From assembly GCF_029714205.1 (NCBI RefSeq), contig NZ_CP121648.1, positions 5,095,001 to 5,159,000 on the forward strand: a DNA stretch of 64,000 nt, in the 5' to 3' direction. This document shows, in pieces, positions 19,752-28,781 of this stretch (its first letter is position 1; each line of letters opens with the position of its first letter). The DNA is from Methylobacterium sp. CB376 (GTDB lineage: Bacteria; Pseudomonadota; Alphaproteobacteria; Rhizobiales; Beijerinckiaceae). Position numbers and translations under genes: made by a program. The notes under the pieces are model-generated. The model saw nothing but the letters and a program-made list of their open reading frames with translations, ran no database searches and was not told the origin of the DNA.

Positions 19752-21389
19752 TTGGCTTTTCCTCCCCTCCCCGCCCCCCTCGCCCGGGCGCTCGACGCCC
19801 GCGGCTACGACGAGCCCACTCCCGTCCAGGCCGCCGTGCTCGAGGCCGACCATGCGGGCCGCGACCTCCTGGTCTCGGCCCAGACCGGCTCGGGCAAGAC
19901 CGTCGCGTACGGCCTCGCCCTGGCCGAGACCCTGCTCGGCGAGGCCGAGGCGTTCGGCGCCCCCGGCGCCCCGCTCGCCCTGGTGATCGCGCCGACCCGC
20001 GAACTCGCGCTCCAGGTGCACCGCGAACTCGCGTGGCTCTACGGGGCCGCGGGGGCGCGGGTCGTCTCCTGCGTGGGCGGGATGGACCCGCGGCGGGAGA
20101 GCCGCGCCCTGGCGGAGGGCGTGCACATCGTCGTGGGCACGCCCGGGCGCCTGCGCGACCACCTGGAGCGGCGCAATCTCGATCCGTCGCGGCTGCGCGC
20201 CGTGGTGCTCGACGAGGCCGACGAGATGCTGGACCTCGGCTTCCGCGAGGATCTCGAATTCATCCTGGGCGCGACGCCGGTCGAGCGGCGCACCCTCCTG
20301 TTCTCCGCGACCCTGCCGAAGGGCATCGTGGCGCTCGCCGAGCATTACCAGCGCGAGGCGCGCCGCATCGCGGTGGCGGGCGAGCGGCGGGGCCACGCGG
20401 ACATCGAGTACCGGGCCGTGCGCATCCTGCCGCGCGAGACCGAGCTCGTCGTCGTCAACACCCTGCGCCTCGTCGAGGCGCGCACCGCCATCGTGTTCTG
20501 CAACACCCGCAACGCGGTGCGCCACCTCCAGGCGGTGCTGACCGAGCGCGGCTTCGCGGCGGTGGCGCTGTCGGGGGAACTCGGCCAGGGCGAGCGCAAC
20601 GCGGCGCTCCAGGCCCTGCGGGATGGGCGCGCCCGGGTCTGCGTCGCCACCGACGTCGCGGCGCGCGGGATCGACCTGCCCGGGCTCGGCCTCGTCATCC
20701 ACGCCGAGCTGCCGCACGACGCCGAGGTGCTGCAGCACCGCTCCGGCCGCACCGGCCGGGCCGGCCGCAAGGGGATCAGCGTGCTGCTGGTCCCGGGCTC
20801 GCGCCGGCGCAAGGCCGAGGAGCTGATGGCCCAGGCGGGCGTGGTGCCGGTCTGGTCGGGGCCGCCGCCGGCCGACGAGATCCGCGCCCTCGACCAGGAG
20901 CGGCTCCTGGTCGACCCGCTCCTCACCGAGGAGACGAGCGAGGAGGACCGGGCGATGGCGCAGGCGCTGCTCGCGCAGCGCTCCGCCGAGGATCTCGCGG
21001 CGGCCCTGGTGCGGGCCTACCGGGCCCGCCTGCCCGCGCCCGAGGAGGTGACGGATCCGGGCTTCGCGAGCGGGCGCCCGACCGCGGCCCGGCGCGAGGG
21101 CCCGCGGCCGGCGCTCGGCCCGAGCGTGTGGTTCCGGCTGAACGTGGGCCGGCGCGACAATGCCGACCCGCGCCGGCTGCTGCCGATGCTCTGCCGCCGC
21201 GGCGGGATCACCCGCGAGGAGGTCGGAGCGATCCGCATCTTCGATCGCGAGACCAAGTTCGAGATCCGCGGCGGCGCCGCGGCGAACTTCGCCGACAGTT
21301 TCGGGCGCAGCGGCTCGGCCGACCTGCGCGTCGAGCCCCTCGACGGCACGCCCGAACTGCCCCGCCGCCCCGCCCGGCGCCGCGGCTGA
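19752..21389 (+). CDS. DEAD-box ATP-dependent RNA helicase (DbpA/CsdA-like)
   Basis: This unwinds RNA in ribosome assembly or cold adaptation. All core motifs are present: Q motif DEPTPVQ, Walker A AQTGSGKT, PTRELA, DEAD (VVLDEADEM), SAT, and HRSGRTGRAGRKG. After the two RecA domains (~1-370) a C-terminal region ends with a DbpA-type RNA-binding domain (~455-535; WFRLNVGRRDNADPRRLLPM, IRIFDRETKFEI). It has 545 aa. The only available upstream start in frame is TTG 19752 with no strong RBS, so the start is uncertain. Confidence 0.9.
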   Translation: MAFPPLPAPLARALDARGYDEPTPVQAAVLEADHAGRDLLVSAQTGSGKTVAYGLALAETLLGEAEAFGAPGAPLALVIAPTRELALQVHRELAWLYGAAGARVVSCVGGMDPRRESRALAEGVHIVVGTPGRLRDHLERRNLDPSRLRAVVLDEADEMLDLGFREDLEFILGATPVERRTLLFSATLPKGIVALAEHYQREARRIAVAGERRGHADIEYRAVRILPRETELVVVNTLRLVEARTAIVFCNTRNAVRHLQAVLTERGFAAVALSGELGQGERNAALQALRDGRARVCVATDVAARGIDLPGLGLVIHAELPHDAEVLQHRSGRTGRAGRKGISVLLVPGSRRRKAEELMAQAGVVPVWSGPPPADEIRALDQERLLVDPLLTEETSEEDRAMAQALLAQRSAEDLAAALVRAYRARLPAPEEVTDPGFASGRPTAARREGPRPALGPSVWFRLNVGRRDNADPRRLLPMLCRRGGITREEVGAIRIFDRETKFEIRGGAAANFADSFGRSGSADLRVEPLDGTPELPRRPARRRG

Positions 21390-21502
21390 GACCCCGTTCT
21401 TCGGCGGCTTCGAAATCGCCGAAGAACCCGCACGAGACGGCTGGACAGGCGGCCTTCGCCTGACTATACCCCCGCCATCGCCGCTGCCCCGCAGCCCGGC
21501 GC

Positions 21503-21578
21503 GCCCAGGTAGCTCAGTTGGTAGAGCATGCGACTGAAAATCGCAGTGTCGGTGGTTCGATTCCGCCCCTGGGCACCA
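21503..21578 (+). tRNA. tRNA-Phe (GAA)
   Basis: The 76-nt cloverleaf has encoded CCA: acceptor GCCCAGG/CCTGGGC, D-arm AGCTCAGTTGGTAGAGC, anticodon stem TGCGA/TCGCA with loop CTGAAAA (anticodon GAA at 21536-21538), and T-arm GGTGGTTCGATTCCGCC. Confidence 0.97.
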
Positions 21579-21803
21579 TCTTCTCCTCAGCAATTCGGTT
21601 AAAGAGGCGATCCTAGTCCGGCTCGTACTGGGCGGAGTCGGGTCGGACCGACTCGCTGACCTTTGCGCAGAGCATCCGACTCGGGCGACCGCGCCTCATC
21701 TATACGCGGGGCGGACGCCCCGGTAGGGTGGCGCGGCCCTGTCCCGCCACGCTTCGGGCCGGCCTGCGCGCCCGCGCGTCACCCCATCGGATCAGACCCG
21801 ACC

Positions 21804-22778
21804 ATGCGGTACGGCAACATCAAGAAGATCCTGGTCACCGGCGGTGCGGGCTTCCTCGGCTCGCATCTCTGCGAGCGCCTGCTCGCCCAGGGGCACGAGG
21901 TGCTCTGCCTCGACAATTTCTTCACCGGAACCCGCGCGAATGTCCGGCACCTGCTCGACGAGCCCAATTTCGAGCTGATGCGCCACGACGTGACCTTCCC
22001 GCTCTACGTCGAGGTGGACGAGATCTACAATCTCGCCTGTCCGGCCTCGCCGGTGCACTACCAGTTCGACCCGGTCCAGACCACCAAGACGAGCGTGCAC
22101 GGCGCCATCAACATGCTCGGCCTGGCCAAGCGCGTGAAGGCGAAGGTGCTGCAGGCCTCGACCTCGGAGGTCTACGGCGACCCCGAGGTGCACCCGCAGC
22201 CGGAAGAGTACTGGGGGCGTGTCAACCCGATCGGCTTCCGCTCCTGCTACGACGAGGGCAAGCGCTGCGCCGAGACGCTGTTCTTCGACTATCACCGCCA
22301 GCACAACCTCCCGATCAAGGTGGTGCGAATCTTCAATACCTACGGCCCGCGCATGCATCCGAACGACGGCCGGGTGGTGTCGAACCTGATCGTGCAGGCG
22401 CTCCGGGGCGAGGACATCACGCTCTACGGCGACGGGCTGCAGACGCGCTCCTTCTGCTACGTCGACGACCTGATCGAGGCGATGCTGCGGATGATGGCGA
22501 CCGGGCCGGAGGTGACCGGGCCGATCAACATCGGCAATCCGGGGGAGTTCACCATCCGGGAACTGGCCGAGATCGTGCTCGAGGTGACCGGGTCGCGCTC
22601 GCGGCTGGTGCACCGGCCGCTGCCGCCGGACGATCCCAAGCAGCGCCGACCCGACATCGCCAAGGCCAGGCGCATCCTGAACTGGGAGCCGCAGGTGGAC
22701 CTGCGCGCCGGCATCGCGCGCACCGTGGCGTATTTCGACGCGTTCCTGAGCGAGCAGGCGCGGATCTCCGCGGAGTGA
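21804..22778 (+). CDS. UDP-glucuronate decarboxylase (UDP-xylose synthase type)
   Basis: This is an NAD-dependent short-chain dehydrogenase that converts UDP-glucuronate to UDP-xylose for polysaccharide synthesis. NAD binding is at residues 7-15 ([14 protein letters not shown]). The catalytic Ser/Tyr/Lys set lies in [11 protein letters not shown] and CYDEGKR (Tyr-x3-Lys). [37 protein letters not shown] and [13 protein letters not shown] are hallmarks of the UXS/ArnA-decarboxylase branch. It has 324 aa and starts at ATG 21804. It is a single gene downstream of tRNA-Phe. Confidence 0.9.
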   Translation: MRYGNIKKILVTGGAGFLGSHLCERLLAQGHEVLCLDNFFTGTRANVRHLLDEPNFELMRHDVTFPLYVEVDEIYNLACPASPVHYQFDPVQTTKTSVHGAINMLGLAKRVKAKVLQASTSEVYGDPEVHPQPEEYWGRVNPIGFRSCYDEGKRCAETLFFDYHRQHNLPIKVVRIFNTYGPRMHPNDGRVVSNLIVQALRGEDITLYGDGLQTRSFCYVDDLIEAMLRMMATGPEVTGPINIGNPGEFTIRELAEIVLEVTGSRSRLVHRPLPPDDPKQRRPDIAKARRILNWEPQVDLRAGIARTVAYFDAFLSEQARISAE

Positions 22779-23228
22779 CGCCGCCGGGCGCCGCGCCGGC
22801 GGCGTCCCACCGTGATCCCCGGCCCACCGGGACGGGATCGCGGCGCCCGGACTGCCCCTCGTTCGGGATGGTCCCGCTCGCGGCGACCGTGACCGGGATG
22901 CCCGGACAGCTCACCAGGGTGACGAGCGGTCGCCCGGTGTGGGTCGCCGAGATCGTCACCCGCCAGAGCTCGGACCCACCGACGATCCGACGTCATGGCG
23001 CGTGGGGCTCTGACGTGGACGATTCCTGGAATACCGATCGATAGGCCTTAGCCGCGGCATGCGGCTAGACTTGGCCCAGCTCGCGACCGCTCGGGCAGGA
23101 CGGCGGCACCGCATCGCCCCGCGGCGGCCTCGCGGCAGGCGCGGCCGCGCCGCCTCGACCCGCGCATCGCCGATCCCCGGGCCGACCTCGTCGCGCGGTG
23201 CGCCCCCGTGGGACCGCTTTGCCCCGCC
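22779..23228. other. Intergenic stretch without a recognised gene
   Basis: No credible ORF is seen. A small perfect inverted repeat TAGCCGC-GGCAT-GCGGCTA lies at about 23049-23067. Confidence 0.5.
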
Positions 23229-23306
23229 TCACCCGGCCGAGCCGGCGAGCGCGATGCCGGTGAGCAGGATGACCAGCATGGTCGAGTAGGCCAGGACGCG
23301 CATCAT
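23229..23306 (-). CDS. 25-residue single-span membrane peptide
   Basis: A very small ORF starts at ATG 23306 or 23303, with GGGAGGT 6-12 bp upstream. It encodes a basic residue followed by one hydrophobic segment (YSTMLVILLTGIALAGSA). No family is assignable. The strong RBS and membrane-like composition in a non-coding gap support it, but there is no homology evidence. It could also be a leader peptide. Confidence 0.4.
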   Translation of the reverse strand: MMRVLAYSTMLVILLTGIALAGSAG

Positions 23307-23451
23307 GGTCGACCTCCCTATCGGGAACCGCGCGATTATCGCACGGGGCGCGCCGGCCCGGAAGAAAATGGTAGCGCCGCCAGGAGCTTGGCTACGTGTC
23401 CGACGGCCGCCGCCCGTCGCGGGAATCCGGGTCCGGGACGCCCGCTCGCGC

Positions 23452-23739
23452 TCACCGGACCGGGTGCGCTCGGAAGGCCGCCGACAGTCCCAGCAGGGCG
23501 GCCGTCCGCTCCACCCAGCCCTTGCGCAGCGCGATGGCGTGGATCTCGGGGGCCCGCAGCACCTTGTAGCCGCACTCGATCTCGAACGAGGCGAGGAGGT
23601 CGCCCATCGGGCCGTTGACGAGCGCGAGGGTCTGCCAGACGCAGGTCTCCAGGGTCCCGCCGCGCGCGTCCCGCAGCCTGCCGCCCATGTACCACGCCCT
23701 CAGGATGGCGGGGCGCTCGAGATACAGGTCGAACTCCAT
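23452..23739 (-). CDS. Hypothetical protein, 95 aa
   Basis: I do not recognise the family. ATG 23739 has GGAGGGGG upstream. The sequence is well mixed and protein-like (EFDLYLERPAILRAWYMGG, SFEIECGYKVLRAPEIHAIA), without signal peptide or membrane segment. The frame continues open upstream across the kinase gene on the other strand, but that extension is composition shadow. It is divergent from the LRR-kinase gene. Confidence 0.55.
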   Translation of the reverse strand: MEFDLYLERPAILRAWYMGGRLRDARGGTLETCVWQTLALVNGPMGDLLASFEIECGYKVLRAPEIHAIALRKGWVERTAALLGLSAAFRAHPVR

Positions 23740-23937
23740 CGCTCCATCCCCCTCCGCGCGGGCCCGCCCGCGCTTCCGCCGCGGATCATTGCACACGAGG
23801 AGGTCGGACGCGACTGCCTGTCGGGCGATCGGAACGGGGCCGTCCCCTGCCGAGTGCGGCCGGCTCCGCCCGCACCGGGAATTCGCCGTCATCCTCCGGC
23901 AAGCCTCGCGCCCGACCTTCCCGCGCCGACAGAATTC

Positions 23938-25257
23938 ATGACCGCTGCCCCTTCCTCCGACACCCTGACGGCGCTCCGGCGCGGCGACCTCGATGGCGCG
24001 ACGGTGCTGCGCCTCGGCGGCGGCCTCTCCGCCGTCCCGGACGAGATCTTCGGCCTCGCCGACACCCTGGAGGTGCTCGACCTCGGCGGGAACGCCCTGA
24101 CCAGCCTGCCCGACGGCATGGGGCGCCTGCGCAAGCTGCGGGTGCTGTTCTGCTCGGGCAACCGGTTCGAGCGGCTGCCGCCCAGCCTCGGCGACTGCCC
24201 TTCCCTGAGCCAGGTCGGCTTCCGCGCCTGCGGGCTGCGCGAGGTGCCGGGCGAGGCGCTGCCGCCCCGGCTGCGCTGGCTCATTCTCACGGACAACCGC
24301 CTCGGCGCGCTGCCCGCGGCGCTCGGCGAGCGTCCCGCGCTGCAGAAGCTGATGCTGGCGGGCAACCGGCTGCGCAGCCTGCCGGAGACGCTCGCCGGGG
24401 CCGAGTCTCTCGAACTCCTCCGGCTCGCGGCGAACCGCTTCGAGGCGCTGCCGCCCTGGCTCACCGCCCTGCCCCGCCTCGCCTGGCTGGCGTGGTCGGG
24501 CAATCCCTGCGAGCCCGTGGCCGGGGCGGCGCGCGTGCCCCGGGTGCCGTGGTCGGCCCTCGCCTGCGAGGCGCGGCTGGGCGAGGGCGCCTCCGGCGTG
24601 GTCCACCGCGCCCTCTGGCGCAGGGCCGCGGGCGCGCCGGGGGAGCCGGTCGCGCTCAAGCTGTTCAAGGGCGCGATGACGAGCGACGGCCTGCCCGAGC
24701 GCGAGATGGCGGCCTGCCTCGCGGCGGGCGCGCATCCCCACCTGACCGGGGCCCTCGGCCGGCTCGACGGCCACCCGGAGGGCGCGCAGGGGCTCCTGCT
24801 GCGGCTGCTGCCGCCGGAATGGCGCGTCCTCGCCGGCCCGCCGAGCCCGGAGAGCTGCAGCCGCGACGTCTACGCCCCGGACCTGCGCCTGACCGGGCCG
24901 GCGGCGCGGCGCCTCGCGCGCGGGATCGCGGCCGCCGCGTCCCACCTGCACGCGGGCGGGCTCATGCACGGCGACCTCTACGCCCACAACGTGATCTGGG
25001 ACGGGGCGCGGGGCGAGGCGGTGCTGAGCGATTTCGGCGCCGCCTCGGTGCTGCCGGCCGGCGCGGCGGGGGCCGCGCTCGCGCGGGTGGAGGTGCGGGC
25101 CTGGGGCATCCTCCTCGACGAACTCCTCGCCCGGATGCCGGCCGCCGAGGTCCCGCCCGCGCTCGCCGCCCTGGCGGGGGCCTGCACGGGCCCGGATGCG
25201 GCGGGGCGGCCGTCCATGGCCGAGGCGCTCGCGGCGCTCGACGCGGAGGCCCGGTGA
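23938..25257 (+). CDS. Leucine-rich-repeat protein kinase
   Basis: This single 439-aa cytoplasmic protein joins an LRR domain to a Ser/Thr-type kinase. Residues ~20-195 hold seven to eight ~23-residue LRRs (LEVLDLGGNALTSLPDGM, LQKLMLAGNRLRSLPETL). Residues ~208-435 are the kinase: glycine loop LGEGASGVVH (~213), VALKLFK lysine, catalytic loop HGDLYAHN (~344, HGD in place of HRD) and SDFGAAS (~365). The activation segment and C-lobe are short (~70 aa after DFG). There is no transmembrane segment. ATG 23938 begins the domain directly. Such LRR kinases are uncommon in bacteria. Substrate and role are unknown. Confidence 0.85.
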   Translation: MTAAPSSDTLTALRRGDLDGATVLRLGGGLSAVPDEIFGLADTLEVLDLGGNALTSLPDGMGRLRKLRVLFCSGNRFERLPPSLGDCPSLSQVGFRACGLREVPGEALPPRLRWLILTDNRLGALPAALGERPALQKLMLAGNRLRSLPETLAGAESLELLRLAANRFEALPPWLTALPRLAWLAWSGNPCEPVAGAARVPRVPWSALACEARLGEGASGVVHRALWRRAAGAPGEPVALKLFKGAMTSDGLPEREMAACLAAGAHPHLTGALGRLDGHPEGAQGLLLRLLPPEWRVLAGPPSPESCSRDVYAPDLRLTGPAARRLARGIAAAASHLHAGGLMHGDLYAHNVIWDGARGEAVLSDFGAASVLPAGAAGAALARVEVRAWGILLDELLARMPAAEVPPALAALAGACTGPDAAGRPSMAEALAALDAEAR

Positions 25258-25321
25258 CCGGCGCGGTGCAACCCGGCGCCCCGTCCCGCGATGAGGAGGA
25301 GACGGAACCGGGAGACATCGC

Positions 25322-25813
25322 ATGATCCGCCACGTCGCGAGGCTCGCGGCCGCCCTGACCATCGCCGCCAGCGCGGCGAGCGCCGCGGTGGCCGCCCCGC
25401 GGAAGGCCGCCGTATTCGATTTCCAGTTCGGCAATCTTGGCGCCTCGCCGCCGACCGAGGCGGATCTCGGGCGGCTCGGCCGCCTCACCGAGCAGTTGCG
25501 CGCCGCGCTCCAGGACAGCGGACGCTACGCGCCCGTGCCCCTCGCGGCCGTGGCGCAGGAGGCCGCCAAGAGCGACCTGCGCCACTGCAACGGCTGCGCC
25601 GAGGACCTCGCCCGCAAGGCCGGGGCCGAGGTGGCGATCACCGGCGAGGTCCAGAAGGTCTCCAACCTGATCCTGAACATCAACGTCTACGTGAAGGACG
25701 TGGATTCGGCCGCGCCCGAGCGGGGCTACAGCGTGGACATCCGGGGCGACACCGACGAATCCTTCGAGCGCGGTCTGCGCTACCTGATCAGGAACAAGCT
25801 GCTGGCGCAGTAG
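25322..25813 (+). CDS. Secreted DUF2380/DUF3280-like protein
   Basis: An exported protein of unknown function. The signal peptide (residues 1-~27) ends near SAAVAAP. The mature part starts with KAAVFDFQFGNLGASPPTEADLG, then HCNGCAEDLARKAGAEVAITGEV with a CxxC pair, and closes with a conserved aromatic/basic tail (SFERGLRYLIRNKLL). This pattern fits the DUF2380/DUF3280 periplasmic family found in Rhizobiales. It has 163 aa, with GAGGAGA upstream of ATG 25322. A GC-rich hairpin lies 48 bp after the stop. Confidence 0.7.
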   Translation: MIRHVARLAAALTIAASAASAAVAAPRKAAVFDFQFGNLGASPPTEADLGRLGRLTEQLRAALQDSGRYAPVPLAAVAQEAAKSDLRHCNGCAEDLARKAGAEVAITGEVQKVSNLILNINVYVKDVDSAAPERGYSVDIRGDTDESFERGLRYLIRNKLLAQ

Positions 25814-25861
25814 CCCCGGCGCCGGGGCCTGCGCGGCGCGCTCCCGCCCTCCACGACAAGA

Positions 25862-25881
25862 GGCCGCCCCGAGGGGCGGCC
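25862..25881 (+). terminator. Hairpin resembling a transcription terminator
   Basis: GGCCGCCCC-GA-GGGGCGGCC forms a perfect 9-bp inverted repeat 48 bp after the DUF2380-like gene. There is no T-run behind it, so intrinsic termination is uncertain. Confidence 0.45.
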
Positions 25882-26062
25882 CGAAGTCTGGGAGGATGAA
25901 GAACGTCCAACGCTGGACGGGACGACCCTGCCACCGGCGCCCCCCGGCGTCCGTGCGCGCGCGCACGGATTGATCAACCACCGATCGAGATCACCCCGGA
26001 CGAGCGCGTTGCCGCCGGCAATCTTCTGGCTACGCTATCCCCTCCGATCCAGAGGAGCCGGT

Positions 26063-26278
26063 ATGACATCCTTTGATTTCGTGTCATGGCTCGAGGTTGT
26101 GCGTAAGCTCCATGGCTGGGACAAGGATACCGCCCTGGCCGAACTGGGCGTGGACCCGAGGGCCGCCGAGAACTGGACGCGCCCCTACAGCCGCGGCCCG
26201 GGATTGACCGTCGCGCTCGCCTGCGCGGCGCTCGCCCGGCGCAACCCGCTGAAGCCCTGGAGCGCGGCGGACGAATAG
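26063..26278 (+). CDS. Hypothetical protein, 71 aa
   Basis: I do not recognise the family. ATG 26063 has AGAGGAG 7-13 bp upstream. The protein is short and helical in character (WLEVVRKLHGWDKDTALAEL, LTVALACAALARRNPLKPW), perhaps HTH-like but without a clear recognition motif. It lies 184 bp upstream of the RiPP-precursor-like gene and co-directional with it. A functional link is possible but not shown. Confidence 0.5.
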   Translation: MTSFDFVSWLEVVRKLHGWDKDTALAELGVDPRAAENWTRPYSRGPGLTVALACAALARRNPLKPWSAADE

Positions 26279-26461
26279 CCTTGCGCGGGACATCGCCGCG
26301 GCCAGATTCCGACCCGGGTCTCGCCGCCGAAGGACGCAATGCCGCCCGGGGGATGGGGCCGGCAAGACTGCGCAGACGCTGCGTCAGACCGCGAATGCAC
26401 ACTTGGGATATCAAGCTTGACAGTCTAAACCGATCCACGTTGAAGAGCGGAGGCCAATATC

Positions 26462-26833
26462 ATGGACGCGCAGCAGCAGGAAGCGATTGCGACGCGGTTC
26501 AACACTGATGAAAGATTTCGTCACGCGATGTTGGCCGACCCGAACCAAGTCATCAAGACCGAGTTCGGGATCGACCTCCCGTTCTCGCTGACAGTCGAAG
26601 CGAGCCAGAACGGATACCGGTTCCTGCCCGTGGAGGCCGCCGGCGAGGCGATCGACGAGGCGCAGCTCGACGCGGTGGTCGGCGGCGCGGGACTGAATCT
26701 CAGCTGGGGATCGATCTCAAGCTGGTTCTCGAACACGTTCTTCCGCGGCGGCGCGAGGCTAATCTCCGAGCACGGGGCCGGCATCGTGGCCGGGAACACC
26801 AGCCGCATCGTCGCCCCGAACACGAGCCGCTGA
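26462..26833 (+). CDS. NHLP-type (nitrile-hydratase-leader) RiPP precursor
   Basis: The 123-aa protein has the layout of a ribosomal natural-product precursor. Residues ~10-72 resemble the nitrile-hydratase-like leader (FRHAMLADPNQVIKTEFGIDLP), ending in EAQLDAVVGG with a double glycine at 74-75, the usual cleavage site for a peptidase-containing ABC exporter. The 48-residue putative core (76-123) has no cysteine, many Ser/Thr/Asn, and ends in an exact tandem octapeptide IVAGNTSR-IVAPNTSR (108-123). ATG 26462 follows GGAGG. No modifying enzyme or exporter is in the window. Alternatively it is a standalone bacteriocin-like peptide. Confidence 0.65.
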   Translation: MDAQQQEAIATRFNTDERFRHAMLADPNQVIKTEFGIDLPFSLTVEASQNGYRFLPVEAAGEAIDEAQLDAVVGGAGLNLSWGSISSWFSNTFFRGGARLISEHGAGIVAGNTSRIVAPNTSR

Positions 26834-26846
26834 GGATTCCCCGCCC

Positions 26847-28625
26847 TCAGCGCCCGACCGCGTAGGCCTGCATCAGCCGGGGCGTCGCGGCGGCCACGAT
26901 GAAGCCGTCGCGCAGCCCGGCCGCGCAGACGCGGCCCAGCGACCAGGGCGGCTCGACGCGCAGATCGTGCCCGCGCCGGCCCAGTTCGGCGATGACCTCC
27001 GGCCCGAGCCGCTCCTCGACGAGGAGCCGGCCCGGCTCGAACAGGCGCGGATAGAAGCTCTGCGGGACGTGCCTGCTCGTGAAGAGCGGGAGGTCGATCG
27101 CCGCCTGCAGGTCGAGGCCGTGGTGCAGGTGGCGCAGCAGCACGGCCAGGGTCCACTGGTCCTGCTGGTCGCCCCCGGGCGTGCCCATCGCCAGGTACCC
27201 GGCCCCGTCGCGGGTGACGAGGGTCGGGGTCAGCGTGGTGCGCGGGCGCGCGCCGGGGCGCAGGGTCGAGGGATGGCCCGGCTCGAGCCAGCACATCTGG
27301 CCGCGCGTGGTGATCGAGAAGCCCAGGCCCGGCACGGTGGGCGAGCTCTGCAGCCAGCCCCCGGACGGCGTCGCCGAGACCATGTTGCCGTGCCGGTCGA
27401 CCACGTCGACGTGGACCGTGTCGCCCCACTCCACCGGCAGGGGCGCGAAGGTCGGCTCGCCGTGGCCGATCCCGACCGGGATCTCGCGCCCGGCCATGGC
27501 GAGCACGCGGGCGATCCGCTCCCGCGCGCCGGGCAGGTCCCCCGGCAGGAGCTCCGCCGAGGCCCGGTCGGTCACCAGCCGGCGGCGCGCATCCGCGTAG
27601 GAATCCGACAGCAGCGTCGCGAGCGGCACCTCGACGAAGTCCGGGTCGCCGTAGAACGCCTCGCGGTCCGCGTAGGCGAGCTTCATGCACTCGACGAGCG
27701 TGTGGACGAAGTCGGGTCCGGCCGGGTCCATCGCGCCGAGGTCGAATCCCTCCAGCAGCGCCAGGCTCTCGAGCAGGGCCGGTCCCTGGCCCCAGGGCCC
27801 GGTCTTGTGCACCGTGACGCCGTGATAGGCGCGCGAGACGGTCGGCTCCCGCCGGGCCGCGAAGCCGGCGAGATCCTCGGCCGCGAGGAGGCCGCGATGG
27901 CGCCGACCGCTCGAATCGACGAGCTCGGCCGTGCGGTAGAAGCGGTCCACGGCCTCGGCCACGAAGCCGCGGTAGAAGGCGTCGCGGGCCGCCTCGATCT
28001 GCCGCTCGCGGCCGCCGCCCGCCGCCTCCGCCTCGGCGACGATCCGCCGGTAGGTCGCCGCGATGTCGGGCGAGCGGAGCCGGGTGCGGGGGCGCGGCAC
28101 CGCCCCGCCCGGCAGCCAGGCCGCCGCCGAGCTCGGCCACTCGGTGGCGAACAGGGTCTCGGCCGCCAGGATCGAGGAGGCGACCCGCGGCAGGACCGGG
28201 AAGCCGCTCTCCGCGTAGCCGATCGCCGCCTCCAGCACCGCGCCCACGCCCCAGGTGCCGTAGTCGCGCAGCAGCAGCATCCAGGCGTCGAAGGCGCCCG
28301 GCACCACGGCCGGCAGGAGTCCGGTTCCCGGCACCTGCGACAGGCCGAGCGCGGCGAAGCGCGCGGGCGTCGCGGCCTGCGGGAACCCGCCCTGGCCGCA
28401 GATCACGACCGGCTCGGAGCCCGCCGGCTTCAGGATGATCGGCACCTCGCCGCCCGGCCCGTTCAGGTGGGGCTCGACGATCTGGAGCACGAAGCCGCAG
28501 GCCGCGACGGCGTCGAAGGCGTTGCCGCCCCGCTCCAGCACCGACATGCCGACGGCGCTCGCGATCCAGTGCGTGCTCGCGACGGCCCCGAAGGTGCCGC
28601 GCAGTTCCGGGCGGGTGGTGAACAT
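26847..28625 (-). CDS. Gamma-glutamyltransferase family protein
   Basis: This Ntn-hydrolase cleaves gamma-glutamyl bonds or a related amide after autocatalytic cleavage. The large-subunit N-terminus starts at GAVASTHWIASAVGMSVLE. The processing/catalytic threonine is in WGDTVHVDVVDRHGNMVS (about residue 386), followed by PGLGFSITTRG and the substrate loop RTTLTPTLV. It has 592 aa and starts at ATG 28625. There is no obvious signal peptide, so it is probably cytoplasmic, like the YwrD/acylase-type members. It is convergent with the RiPP precursor and divergent from the CocE hydrolase gene. Confidence 0.88.
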   Translation of the reverse strand: MFTTRPELRGTFGAVASTHWIASAVGMSVLERGGNAFDAVAACGFVLQIVEPHLNGPGGEVPIILKPAGSEPVVICGQGGFPQAATPARFAALGLSQVPGTGLLPAVVPGAFDAWMLLLRDYGTWGVGAVLEAAIGYAESGFPVLPRVASSILAAETLFATEWPSSAAAWLPGGAVPRPRTRLRSPDIAATYRRIVAEAEAAGGGRERQIEAARDAFYRGFVAEAVDRFYRTAELVDSSGRRHRGLLAAEDLAGFAARREPTVSRAYHGVTVHKTGPWGQGPALLESLALLEGFDLGAMDPAGPDFVHTLVECMKLAYADREAFYGDPDFVEVPLATLLSDSYADARRRLVTDRASAELLPGDLPGARERIARVLAMAGREIPVGIGHGEPTFAPLPVEWGDTVHVDVVDRHGNMVSATPSGGWLQSSPTVPGLGFSITTRGQMCWLEPGHPSTLRPGARPRTTLTPTLVTRDGAGYLAMGTPGGDQQDQWTLAVLLRHLHHGLDLQAAIDLPLFTSRHVPQSFYPRLFEPGRLLVEERLGPEVIAELGRRGHDLRVEPPWSLGRVCAAGLRDGFIVAAATPRLMQAYAVGR

Positions 28626-28781
28626 GGGGCTCCGGGGCGTGGGCGGGTTCGATCGGGTCGAGCGGCGAGAATAGACCGGGGCGGGCGCCGGAGCCTCGGC
28701 GCGGGCGCAGGGCTGCCGCACCGCCGGCGCGCTCCTCGGGCCGCGGCCGGGGCTCTAAGGTTGCGCGCAGCAGGAGGCAGC

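Noticed and set aside
26967-28781. Upstream extension of the CocE hydrolase frame
   Set aside because: It is antisense to the gamma-glutamyltransferase gene, and its sequence is low-complexity; the RBS and family start are at 28782.
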